Below are positions 1 to 5,729 of a stretch of DNA of 5,729 nt, one piece after another. This DNA comes from an uncultured Dysgonomonas sp. (GTDB lineage Bacteria > Bacteroidota > Bacteroidia > Bacteroidales > Dysgonomonadaceae): assembly GCA_937875275.1 (NCBI GenBank), contig CALNCC010000158.1, positions 1 to 5,729 on the forward strand. The letters run 5' to 3'. A program made the position numbers and the translations under genes. Below the pieces are notes generated by a model. It saw only the letters and a list, made by a program, of their open reading frames with translations, ran no database searches and was not told the DNA's origin. Each line of letters begins with the position of its first letter. The first letter of the stretch is position 1.

Positions 1-110
1 GAGAAGCGTTGCGTGTTGTCAAACGTATGCCGAATTGGATACCGGGAAAACAAAACGGGCGAAATGTATCAGTCTATTACACAATACCAATACGTTTCAG
101 ATTGACATAA
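1..110 (+). CDS. TonB C-terminal domain protein, 3' end only
   Basis: This is the last 35 codons (first full codon at 3) of a gene that begins outside the window, ending in TAA at 108-110. The visible tail contains ALRVVKRMPNWIPGKQNGR followed by a beta-strand-like stretch, VSVYYTIPIRFRLT. That is the typical end of the TonB energy-transducer C-terminal domain: a helix ending in MPxWxPGxQxG, then a hydrophobic strand ending in P-I-x-F. This domain sits in the periplasm and contacts the TonB box of outer-membrane receptors, passing on proton-motive energy from ExbB/ExbD. In Bacteroidota the same domain also ends BlaR1-like M56 peptidase proteins and other fusions, so whether this is a plain TonB cannot be decided from the tail. 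The domain call is secure; the full protein identity is not. Confidence 0.85.
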   Translation, partial: EALRVVKRMPNWIPGKQNGRNVSVYYTIPIRFRLT

Positions 111-135
111 GGATGTACAGAAGATTAAAATGAGC

Positions 136-172
136 AAATGAGAGAACTTCAAAATTCAGGTTCTCTCATTTT
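136..172 (+). terminator. Intrinsic terminator after the TonB-type gene
   Basis: A perfect 12-bp inverted repeat pairs 136-147 (AAATGAGAGAAC) with 160-171 (GTTCTCTCATTT). It extends inward by a T-G wobble and one T-A pair to leave an 8-base loop at 150-157. The stem ends in TTTT at 169-172, then CATTATGA, so the U-run is short, but the helix is long. It starts 26 bases after the TonB-domain stop codon and no gene lies between, which fits a terminator of that transcript. The complementary A-run on the 5' side means it could act in both directions. Confidence 0.75.
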
Positions 173-212
173 CATTATGATACCCCCAACAAGAGGACCA
201 GAATAAAGTTGT

Positions 213-242
213 GTTGAACATATAAAGGTAATTGTATGTTAA
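213..242 (+). promoter_or_regulatory. Possible promoter for the DUF3078 gene (imperfect)
   Basis: GTTG at 213-216 is followed 18 bases later by TATGTTAA at 235-242. This resembles the Bacteroidota pattern TTTG / TAnnTTTG with mismatches at the last two positions of the -7 box. The spacing is right and the site lies between an apparent terminator and the start at 299. It implies a leader of about 50 bases, AT-rich and A-rich just before the start codon, which is usual in this phylum. The rest of 181-298 shows nothing else clear. Confidence 0.3.
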
Positions 243-298
243 ATAGATAAAATTGGACATGATACCATAAATTTTAAATAAATAAAAAAATAAACAAG

Positions 299-1167
299 AT
301 GAAAAGATTTTCAATATTATCATTACTTACACTTATTGCCATTGGGGGATATGCTCAAGACAACAACGAACTTGAAAACGGTATCTGAAAGGCGTTACCG
401 GAATCAACGCTTCACAAACAACTTTAAGCAACTGGTCGGCTGGGGGAGAGAACTCCGTAGCGGGAAATGCATATTTGAATGCATCACTGAAACGTAAAAG
501 CGGCAGATGGTTGTGGAGTAACGCATTGGCATTGGATTATGGATTAACAAACACTAAATCGCAGGGAACACAAAAAGTAACCGACAAGATTGATTTTTCT
601 ACTCAGTTAGGGTATTCCACCAATGATGTTTGGTATTACACTGCGATGGGGGATTTTAAATCTCAATTTTATAAAGGGTACAATTATCCCGACCGAACCA
701 ACTATATTTCAAAATTCATGGCTCCGGCATATACCAACGTATCATTAGGTCTCGAATATCGTCCCAAAAGTTTTTATACAATATATGTATCTCCCATTGC
801 CGGCAAACTAACCTTTGTGCAAGATGATTATTTGTCAAACATGGGTGCATTCGGTGTAGATCCGGGCGATAAGTTTAAAGGTGAATTTGGTGCTTATGCC
901 AAAGCTCGTGCCGAAAAGACTTTGATGGAAAACGTTAATGCCATCTCCACGATTGACTTCTTTACAGCCTATAACAGTTCGTTCGGAAATGTAGATATCA
1001 ACTGGGATTTGATGATAAGTATGAAGATTAACAAGTTCTTGACTACTACATTAAATACTTCGCTGAAATATGATGACGACGTGAAAGCCATTAAAGACGG
1101 AGTAAAGAAAGGAGCGAAAGTACAATTCAAAGAAATGTTAGGGATAGGTGTTGCTTATAACTTCTGA
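299..1167 (+). pseudogene. DUF3078 family protein, disrupted by a one-base frameshift
   Basis: The true start is ATG at 299, behind an A-rich stretch. It opens a Sec signal peptide (MKRFSILSLLTLIAIGGYAQ, likely cut after GYA), but this frame hits TGA at 386-388 after 29 codons. The remainder is in another frame, open from 376 to TAA at 1165-1167. It carries family-typical stretches: LSNWSAGGENS (424-456), the GYNYP turn, a SPIAGKLTFV-like segment, GAFGVDPG, and a final strand ending VAYNF. One G restored in 386-387 (TGAAA to TGGAAA) gives I-W-K-G and a continuous protein of 289 residues, the usual size for this Bacteroidota family. DUF3078 proteins are thought to be beta-rich envelope proteins of unknown function; the Phe-terminated end suits outer-membrane assembly. 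The first in-frame ATG after the shift (475) lies past conserved residues and lacks a signal, so it is not a convincing start. The coding part downstream looks intact, so the shift is either recent or a sequence error. Confidence 0.85.
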
Positions 1168-1218
1168 TATTGATAGTTATATTTGGGATTATAATATAGA
1201 AGAGAAAGAATATTTTAC

Positions 1219-1226
1219 TACTTTTG
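1219..1226 (+). promoter_or_regulatory. -7 promoter element ahead of the XRE/S24 regulator
   Basis: TACTTTTG is an exact match to the Bacteroidota -7 consensus TAnnTTTG and lies 27 bases before the ATG at 1254, predicting a short leader of about 20 bases. No good TTTG is seen at the expected -33 position (about 1196-1200), so the promoter may be weak or need an activator. Self-regulation by the encoded repressor is plausible, but I cannot point to an operator. Confidence 0.5.
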
Positions 1227-1253
1227 CATCAATGAGTTTAAAATTACACCAAT

Positions 1254-1991
1254 ATGGGGTTTAGTGAAAGACTTCGATCTCTATTAGAAAAAGATAATGT
1301 TACGGCATATCGCATTTGGAAAGATACAGCCATAACCAAGGGTACTATTGCAAACTATTTAGAAGGTAAAACCAAACCTAATAAATCGAATGTGGGTATC
1401 CTTGCCTCTTATTTTCAAGTCTCGGAAGAGTGGTTGATGTCCGGAGAGGGTAGTATGAACAAAGTGGGAGTGATAGACGATCACTCACCACATTTGATAA
1501 CCAAATCCGGAGTTAAGTATTACGAACTGCCAAATGGCAAATATCGCATGCGGGTGCCATTTGTCCCCATCAAGGCTTATGCCAAGTATGTGGATGACTG
1601 TCGGGATGCGGAATTTGTAGGCGGCGAACTCGAAGAATTTGATTTCATTGTCGATCAGATTGGGCATGGACGATATTTTGCGTTCGAGATAAAAGGCGAC
1701 AGCATGGACGATGATTCGAAGAGAAGCCTGTCTAACGGGGATATCGTTTTGGCTCGTGAGTTAAACAAAAGCCATTGGAAGGATAAACTGCATGTGGATG
1801 ATTTCCCAAACTGGATCATTGTTTTGGATACCACTATATTGTGTAAACAGATAACCAACCAGAATATGGAATCGTGTGAAATAACATGCCATTCACTCAA
1901 TCCGTCTCCTGAATACTCCGACTTCAATCTGAAGTTGAATGATGTTCGTCAACTTTGTAATATTGTTCAACGGGTATCTTCTACTTTTTAA
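1254..1991 (+). CDS. XRE-family regulator with LexA/CI-like S24 C-terminal domain
   Basis: The 245-residue protein has two recognisable parts. Residues about 3-65 are a lambda-repressor-type helix-turn-helix: ERLRSLLEKDNVTAYRIWKDTAITKGTIANYLEGKTKPN, then a stretch ending in SEEWLMSGEG, as is usual for phage-like repressors. Residues about 100-245 are a LexA/CI-like S24 domain: VPFVPIKAYAKYV opens it, KGDSM at 147-151 holds the likely catalytic Ser150, SNGDIVLARE follows, and Lys198 in TTILCKQI sits where the partner lysine is expected. The Ser-Lys spacing of 48 is longer than in LexA (37), because of extra residues around 172-186. A clear Ala-Gly cleavage site is not seen; GG at 123-124 is the nearest candidate. 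The protein probably binds DNA as a dimer and may repress its own promoter and the gene 28 bases downstream. Whether it self-cleaves cannot be told. Such regulators occur both as free-standing genes and as prophage remnants; no other phage gene is present here. Confidence 0.88.
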   Translation: MGFSERLRSLLEKDNVTAYRIWKDTAITKGTIANYLEGKTKPNKSNVGILASYFQVSEEWLMSGEGSMNKVGVIDDHSPHLITKSGVKYYELPNGKYRMRVPFVPIKAYAKYVDDCRDAEFVGGELEEFDFIVDQIGHGRYFAFEIKGDSMDDDSKRSLSNGDIVLARELNKSHWKDKLHVDDFPNWIIVLDTTILCKQITNQNMESCEITCHSLNPSPEYSDFNLKLNDVRQLCNIVQRVSSTF

Positions 1992-2019
1992 GTAAAGCAT
2001 AAATATAGAAAAAGGGATT

Positions 2020-2706
2020 ATGGGAAAAGATTATTCGGAAGGCGATTACAAGAAAAGATACGACGAAGGGTATGTCAGATCATATCCCTCGTTTCGGATA
2101 TTCAAAGAAAAATGGCAGGAGTATGAAAATATAAGAAAAAAAGTAGATACCCGATACAGCAAAAAAGAGAAAGGAAAACGAGCTGAGCAGGCATCCTATG
2201 GCGCATCGGATATACAACCCAAAACAATAGATACATTATCGCCACCACCATATCAGGCTGAAAAAATATATTCTGCCGATTATAGTTATATAGAACGAAA
2301 CTCTCTGAGACACCCAATCCTCTATGCCGGTAACGGTCTTTATAGGAATGTATATACCGAAGAATTGATAAATGAGGCAGAAGCTCGACGGATACTCGAA
2401 TATGCCGGATATAGTCCTAAATTTCCAAGGCTGAATCTGCTAATATATATAGCAATGTGTGTTGTCTCTTATTTTTTGAGGGTGGTAGGGCCATTGCTGT
2501 TCGTTATATATGGTAGCGGAATGAAAATGAAAAATGTAATTACTTACCAAAAAACGACATCAGGCTACATATTAGAGTTTCAGATGCCGGCAACAGACGC
2601 ACAAAAAGAAGTATTCAAAAAGCGAGGAAACATATATGTATATACCGGATTGATAATAGGAGTAGCCCAATTGATTTTCCTTTTTAAGATTTTCGGAAGT
2701 ATATAG
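2020..2706 (+). CDS. Hypothetical membrane protein
   Basis: I do not recognise this 228-residue protein. Residues 1-60 are highly charged and rich in Lys, Glu and Tyr (YKKRYDEGYVRSYPSF), with no signal peptide, so the N-terminus is probably cytoplasmic. Residues 60-135 are a soluble stretch with Pro-rich SPPPY at 74-78 and a likely helix around 113-129. Hydrophobic segments follow at about 139-165 (NLLIYIAMCVVSYFL, a lone Arg154, then VVGPLLFVIYG) and 205-225 (IYVYTGLIIGVAQLIFLFKIF), suggesting two or three membrane passes near the C-terminus with a charged loop at 168-204. It starts 28 bases after the regulator stop codon. AAAGGGA at 2011-2017 sits just two bases from the ATG, closer than an ideal ribosome site. 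Co-transcription with the regulator is likely. Ile codons are ATA in 16 of 20 cases, unlike ilvD, which hints at low expression or separate ancestry. The reading frame looks real; the function is unknown. Confidence 0.75.
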   Translation: MGKDYSEGDYKKRYDEGYVRSYPSFRIFKEKWQEYENIRKKVDTRYSKKEKGKRAEQASYGASDIQPKTIDTLSPPPYQAEKIYSADYSYIERNSLRHPILYAGNGLYRNVYTEELINEAEARRILEYAGYSPKFPRLNLLIYIAMCVVSYFLRVVGPLLFVIYGSGMKMKNVITYQKTTSGYILEFQMPATDAQKEVFKKRGNIYVYTGLIIGVAQLIFLFKIFGSI

Positions 2707-2738
2707 TTAGTTTTTTCATAAAAAAAATGAAATTGAGA

Positions 2739-2768
2739 TTTGATAATAAAGAAAAAGTTCTAACTTTG
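2739..2768 (+). promoter_or_regulatory. Promoter of the ilv operon (Bacteroidota type)
   Basis: TTTG at 2739-2742 and TAACTTTG at 2761-2768 match the Bacteroidota -33 (TTTG) and -7 (TAnnTTTG) elements exactly, with an 18-base spacer. Transcription would start about 5-8 bases downstream, near 2773-2776, putting the leader-peptide ATG at 2789 only about 15 bases into the RNA. It lies 32 bases beyond the preceding stop codon, and no convincing terminator separates it from that gene. Confidence 0.75.
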
Positions 2769-2788
2769 CTCCTCTTTTTAATAAGAAA

Positions 2789-2854
2789 ATGATGTCAAAC
2801 AATCTATCACATGTCCTCGTCCTCAGTATTATTCTCGTCCTCGGTCAAGAATAA
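2789..2854 (+). CDS. Branched-chain amino acid leader peptide (attenuator of ilvDB)
   Basis: This short frame of 21 codons begins with two ATG codons (2789 and 2792) and ends in TAA at 2852-2854. Residues 9-18 read VLVLSIILVL: nine of ten are Val, Leu or Ile, and with Leu6 ten of 21 codons are branched-chain. All three amino acids made by the ilv pathway are represented (5 Leu, 3 Val, 2 Ile). It sits directly between a well-matched promoter and a terminator that precedes ilvD, which is the position and content of leader peptides of classical ilv and leu attenuators. Val is always GTC and four of five Leu codons are CTC, while both codons are in the minority in the first part of ilvD. The peptide is probably not functional itself; its translation measures the supply of charged tRNA. 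The second ATG could be the start instead without changing the model. Content and placement make chance unlikely, but translation is inferred. Confidence 0.85.
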   Translation: MMSNNLSHVLVLSIILVLGQE

Positions 2855-2856
2855 GA

Positions 2857-2915
2857 GAGAAAGGTATGTATAGGAATGATGAATTAAATAGAAAACTAAA
2901 TACTAAGCCTTTCTC
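2857..2915 (+). promoter_or_regulatory. Antiterminator pairing of the ilv attenuator
   Basis: GAGAAAGG at 2857-2864, two bases after the leader stop codon, is the exact complement of CCTTTCTC at 2908-2915, the 5' arm of the terminator. The 8-bp helix, plus a possible U-G pair at 2865/2907, would close an AT-rich 43-base loop and exclude the terminator. The segment nearly copies the terminator 3' arm (GGGGAAGG at 2922-2929, 6 of 8 identical), as expected of competing partners. A ribosome at the stop codon would cover it; one stalled at any control codon up to 2842 would leave it mostly or fully exposed. A helix of 7 bp between 2829-2835 and 2848-2854 may add a pause or protector structure. Confidence 0.75.
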
Positions 2916-2942
2916 AATTTTGGGGAAGGCTTTTCTTTTTTT
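2905..2942 (+). terminator. Intrinsic terminator (attenuator) before ilvD
   Basis: AAGCCTTTCTC at 2905-2915 pairs with GGGGAAGGCTT at 2922-2932 to give an 11-bp stem with two U-G wobbles and a 6-base loop (AATTTT). TTCTTTTTTT follows at 2933-2942. Only nine bases separate the U-run from the ilvD ATG. A strong terminator just ahead of a biosynthetic gene, and downstream of that gene's own promoter, is the mark of attenuation rather than of transcript ending. Confidence 0.88.
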
Positions 2943-2951
2943 ATAAAGGTT

Positions 2952-4781
2952 ATGGGATTCGAATTAAGAAGTTCAACGAGTACGCAAGGCCGCCGCATGG
3001 CAGGAGCAAGAGCTTTGTGGAGAGCTAATGGAATGAAAGAAGAGCAAATCGGGAAACCGCTTATTGCCATAGTAAATTCATTTACACAGTTTGTACCGGG
3101 GCATGTGCATCTGCACGAAATCGGTCAGAAGGTAAAGGCCGCAATTGAGGCACAAGGATGTTTCGCTGCGGAATTTGACACTATCGCCATCGATGATGGT
3201 ATAGCCATGGGGCACGATGGAATGCTGTATTCGCTTCCTTCGCGAGATCTGATAGCTGACAGCATCGAATATATGGTCAATGCCCACAAAGCCGATGCAA
3301 TGGTATGTATCAGCAATTGTGATAAAATCACTCCGGGAATGTTGATGGCTGCAATGAGGCTTAATATCCCTGCTGTATTTGTATCCGGAGGACCAATGGA
3401 AGCCGGAGAACTGAAAGGCGAACATCTCGACCTGATAGATGCCATGATTAAAGCAGCAGACAATACTGTTTCTGACAGCGACGTCAGCGCAATAGAGCGT
3501 GCAGCTTGCCCGACATGTGGTTCATGTTCGGGTATGTTTACAGCCAACTCAATGAATTGCCTGAACGAAGCCATCGGATTGGCACTCTCAGGAAACGGAA
3601 CAATTGTCGCCACGCATGAAAACAGAGCTAAACTGTTCGATAAAGCAGCGAAAATCATAGTCGAAAACGCATACAAATATTATCGCGATGGCGATGAGAG
3701 TGTATTGCCTCGCAGTATAGCCACCAAACAAGCATTCTTGAATGCCATGACTTTGGATATCGCTATGGGCGGATCAACAAATACAATCCTGCATTTGCTT
3801 GCCGTAGCACAAGAGGCCGAAGTCGACTTCAGCATGGATGATATAGACAAGCTTTCGCGCAAGACACCGTGCCTGTGTAAGGTTGCACCAAACACGAATA
3901 AATATCATATACAAGATGTTAATCGTGCCGGAGGTATTATCGGCATAATGAGCGAACTGTCGAAAACAGGATTGGTAGATACAGCCGTTAAACGAGTTGA
4001 TGGACTCACCTTAGCCGAAGCGATTGAGAAATACGACATCACCGGAACTGAGACAGACAAAGATGCCGAACAATTATACAAATCTGCTCCGGCAAACAAG
4101 TTCAATCTGGTAATGGGTTCGCAGGATACATATTACTCCGATCTTGATACGGACAGAGAACATGGTTGTATCCGCAGTGTATCCCACGCATACACCAAAG
4201 ATGGCGGATTGGCAATATTGAAGGGGAATATAGCGTTAGACGGATGTGTGGTTAAAACCGCCGGGGTAGACGAAAGCATTTTCAAGTTTTCGGGTCCGGC
4301 AAAAGTTTTTCACTCACAAGATGCTGCGTGTGAAGGCATATTGAAAGGCGATGTCGTTTCGGGCGATGTGGTTGTCATCACATACGAAGGACCAAAAGGC
4401 GGGCCGGGCATGCAAGAAATGCTTTACCCAACATCCTATATCAAATCGCGCCATTTGGGCAAAGAATGCGCATTGATTACAGACGGACGTTTCTCTGGTG
4501 GTACATCGGGGTTGTCTATCGGGCACGTTTCTCCCGAAGCAGCAGCAGGCGGAGCAATCGGCTTGGTTCGCGATGGAGACACAATAGAGATTGATATTCC
4601 AAACAGATCGATAAGCGTCAAGCTTTCCGATGAAGAATTGAATAACCGTCGTCAGGAAGAGCTGTCGAAAGGTAAAATGGCATTTAAGCCAAACAGAGAT
4701 CGAGTGGTGTCTAAGGCATTGAAGGCATACGCCAACATGGTTAGTTCAGCCGATCTTGGAGCAATAAGAATAGTAGAATAA
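2952..4781 (+). CDS. ilvD: Dihydroxy-acid dehydratase
   Basis: The enzyme removes water from 2,3-dihydroxyisovalerate and 2,3-dihydroxy-3-methylvalerate to give the 2-keto acid precursors of valine (and leucine) and of isoleucine; it is cytoplasmic. The 609-residue length is close to the 616 of E. coli IlvD, and the N-terminus aligns with it through GRRMAGARALWRANGM, which supports the ATG at 2952. Family signatures include VNSFTQFVPGHVHL (42-54), DDGIAMGH (81-88, with a metal-binding Asp), MVCISNCDKITPGM (117-130, with an Fe-S Cys and the metal-site Lys125), CPTCGSCSGMFTANSM (186-201, Fe-S Cys), AMGGSTNT (271-278) and, near the C-terminus, DGRFSGGTSG, the region of the catalytic Ser. VPGHVHL lacks the extra Cys found there in [2Fe-2S] dehydratases, suggesting the E. 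coli-like, oxygen-sensitive [4Fe-4S] type; that is inference. It is first in an operon with ilvB, 14 bases on, and is likely controlled by the leader attenuator. The frame is intact. Confidence 0.98.
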   Translation: MGFELRSSTSTQGRRMAGARALWRANGMKEEQIGKPLIAIVNSFTQFVPGHVHLHEIGQKVKAAIEAQGCFAAEFDTIAIDDGIAMGHDGMLYSLPSRDLIADSIEYMVNAHKADAMVCISNCDKITPGMLMAAMRLNIPAVFVSGGPMEAGELKGEHLDLIDAMIKAADNTVSDSDVSAIERAACPTCGSCSGMFTANSMNCLNEAIGLALSGNGTIVATHENRAKLFDKAAKIIVENAYKYYRDGDESVLPRSIATKQAFLNAMTLDIAMGGSTNTILHLLAVAQEAEVDFSMDDIDKLSRKTPCLCKVAPNTNKYHIQDVNRAGGIIGIMSELSKTGLVDTAVKRVDGLTLAEAIEKYDITGTETDKDAEQLYKSAPANKFNLVMGSQDTYYSDLDTDREHGCIRSVSHAYTKDGGLAILKGNIALDGCVVKTAGVDESIFKFSGPAKVFHSQDAACEGILKGDVVSGDVVVITYEGPKGGPGMQEMLYPTSYIKSRHLGKECALITDGRFSGGTSGLSIGHVSPEAAAGGAIGLVRDGDTIEIDIPNRSISVKLSDEELNNRRQEELSKGKMAFKPNRDRVVSKALKAYANMVSSADLGAIRIVE

Positions 4782-4795
4782 TATAAGTAAAGTCT

Positions 4796-5729
4796 ATGAA
4801 TAAGGAAATAAAAGGAAGTGAAGCTTTATTCCTATCACTTCTGAGCGAAGGGGTTGATACCGTATTCGGTTATCCGGGAGGTCAGATTATGCCGGTATTC
4901 GACTGTTTATACGATTATAAAGATCAAATCAACCACTACCTTGTCAGACATGAGCAAGGAGCAACACATGCAGCTCAAGGATATGCACGTACTTCGGGCA
5001 AAGTAGGTGTAGCATTGGTTACATCGGGTCCCGGAGCAACAAACACAATAACGGGCATTGCCGATGCACTCATGGATAGTACACCTATCGTGGTCATCGC
5101 TGGGCAAGTGCCATCGACACTGCTCGGAAGCGATGCTTTTCAGGAGGCCGACGTAGTAGGTATCACGCAACCAATCAGCAAGTGGGCTTATCAGATACGT
5201 CGTGCCGAAGATATACCTTGGGCGGTATCGCGAGCGTTCTATATAGCCTCTACGGGCAGACCCGGACCGGTAGTCTTAGACCTGACAAAAGATGCACAGG
5301 TCGGTTTCTTGAAGAAATTTGAATACAAAAAGACGAGCTTCATCAGAAGCTATCAGCCTGTTCCCGATTTGAATGAACAACAAATAGTGAATGCTGCTAA
5401 GCTGATAAATGAAGCGAAAAAACCGTTTGTATTAGTAGGGCAGGGGGTTATATTAGGAAGTGCCGAACAAGAGTTGAAAAACTTTCTTGAAAAAGCCAAC
5501 CTTCCTGCTGCATCAACAGTTCTTGGGCTATCTGCATTACCATCCGATTATCCACTACATAAAGGTATGTTGGGTATGCACGGCAACATCGGGCCGAATC
5601 TGAAAACAAACGAATGCGATGTGTTAATCGCTGTCGGCATGCGTTTCGACGACCGTGTTACGGGCGATCTGAATACTTATGCCAAACAAGCAAAGATTAT
5701 ACATTTCGATATCGATGCGGCAGAGTTCA
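4796..5729 (+). CDS. ilvB: Acetolactate synthase large (catalytic) subunit, 5' part
   Basis: The window holds the first 311 codons of a protein that is normally about 565 residues, so the C-terminal TPP-binding domain lies outside. It is a thiamine-diphosphate enzyme that joins two pyruvates, or pyruvate and 2-ketobutyrate, to start valine/leucine and isoleucine synthesis. The N-terminal pyrimidine-binding domain shows VFGYPGGQIMPVFD (23-36), RHEQGATHAAQGYAR with the catalytic Glu53, VTSGPGATNTITGIADA, and DAFQEADVVGIT followed by SKWAYQI. The central domain shows GRPGPVVLDLTKD at its entry, MHGNIG (261-266) and RFDDRVTG (283-290), both typical of acetolactate synthases rather than other TPP enzymes. 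The ATG at 4796 gives the usual short N-terminus and lies 14 bases after ilvD, so the two are co-transcribed. The small regulatory subunit ilvN and then ilvC would be expected next, but are not visible. Confidence 0.96.
   Translation, partial: MNKEIKGSEALFLSLLSEGVDTVFGYPGGQIMPVFDCLYDYKDQINHYLVRHEQGATHAAQGYARTSGKVGVALVTSGPGATNTITGIADALMDSTPIVVIAGQVPSTLLGSDAFQEADVVGITQPISKWAYQIRRAEDIPWAVSRAFYIASTGRPGPVVLDLTKDAQVGFLKKFEYKKTSFIRSYQPVPDLNEQQIVNAAKLINEAKKPFVLVGQGVILGSAEQELKNFLEKANLPAASTVLGLSALPSDYPLHKGMLGMHGNIGPNLKTNECDVLIAVGMRFDDRVTGDLNTYAKQAKIIHFDIDAAEF

Noticed and set aside
380..390. Programmed ribosomal frameshift in the DUF3078 gene.
   Set aside because: The needed shift is -1, but there is no slippery heptamer, no stimulatory hairpin evident and no internal Shine-Dalgarno; a missing base is simpler.
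475..1167. A self-contained 230-residue gene starting at ATG 475.
   Set aside because: Conserved DUF3078 residues (LSNWSAGGENS, 424-456) lie upstream in the same frame and a signal peptide lies at 299-358 in the neighbouring frame, so 475 is an internal Met of a frameshifted gene.
1178..1198. AT-only inverted repeat (TATATT/AATATA) ahead of the XRE gene as a repressor operator.
   Set aside because: Six A-T pairs in AT-rich DNA are expected by chance, and no second copy was seen near the promoter.
2707..2738. T-run followed by an A-run after the membrane protein gene as a terminator.
   Set aside because: TTTTTT-CAT-AAAAAA would be a weak A-U hairpin with a three-base loop and no following U-run, so I cannot support a terminator; readthrough into the ilv leader remains possible.
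2866..2946. A 26-codon frame (ATG at 2866, TAA at 2944-2946) running through the attenuator terminator just after the leader peptide.
   Set aside because: Its composition is unremarkable and its second half is only the translation of the terminator hairpin and U-run. It is better explained by chance, although translation through it would affect terminator folding.
3078..4621. Several long reverse-strand frames within ilvD.
   Set aside because: They are antisense shadows of a highly conserved gene, have no recognisable domains and no promoter or start context of their own.

Overview
The window looks like chromosomal DNA of a Bacteroidota species, most likely order Bacteroidales and Dysgonomonas- or Parabacteroides-like; the genus is a guess. 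The evidence is a DUF3078 outer-membrane-type protein, a TonB C-terminal domain, promoters of the Bacteroidota form (TTTG about 19 bases ahead of TAnnTTTG), A-rich start regions with weak Shine-Dalgarno sites, and moderately low GC. All genes lie on the + strand.

Left part (1-1167): the last 35 codons of a TonB-type protein, a strong hairpin terminator, then a DUF3078 gene. As written, that gene is broken by loss of one base near 386-387. A signal peptide and the first 29 codons (299-385) are in one frame and the rest of the protein (388-1167) is in another. Restoring one G in a Trp codon joins them into a normal 289-residue protein.

Middle part (1168-2706): a regulator with an N-terminal XRE helix-turn-helix and a C-terminal LexA/CI-like S24 domain, followed 28 bases later by a gene for an unrecognised protein with hydrophobic segments near its C-terminus. 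The two probably form one transcript. The second has strikingly ATA-rich Ile codon use.

Right part (2739-5729): the start of a branched-chain amino acid operon, ilvD (complete) then ilvB (cut by the window end). Ahead of ilvD is what reads as a full ribosome-mediated attenuator: a well-matched Bacteroidota promoter, a 21-codon leader peptide with ten Leu, Val or Ile codons (nine of them in residues 9-18), a segment just past its stop codon that can form a perfect 8-bp antiterminator, and an 11-bp intrinsic terminator with a U-run ending ten bases before the ilvD start codon. The geometry fits the classical model. A ribosome stalled for lack of charged Leu, Val or Ile tRNA leaves the antiterminator segment free, and one that reaches the leader stop codon covers it and lets the terminator form. 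This is the most interesting element in the window.
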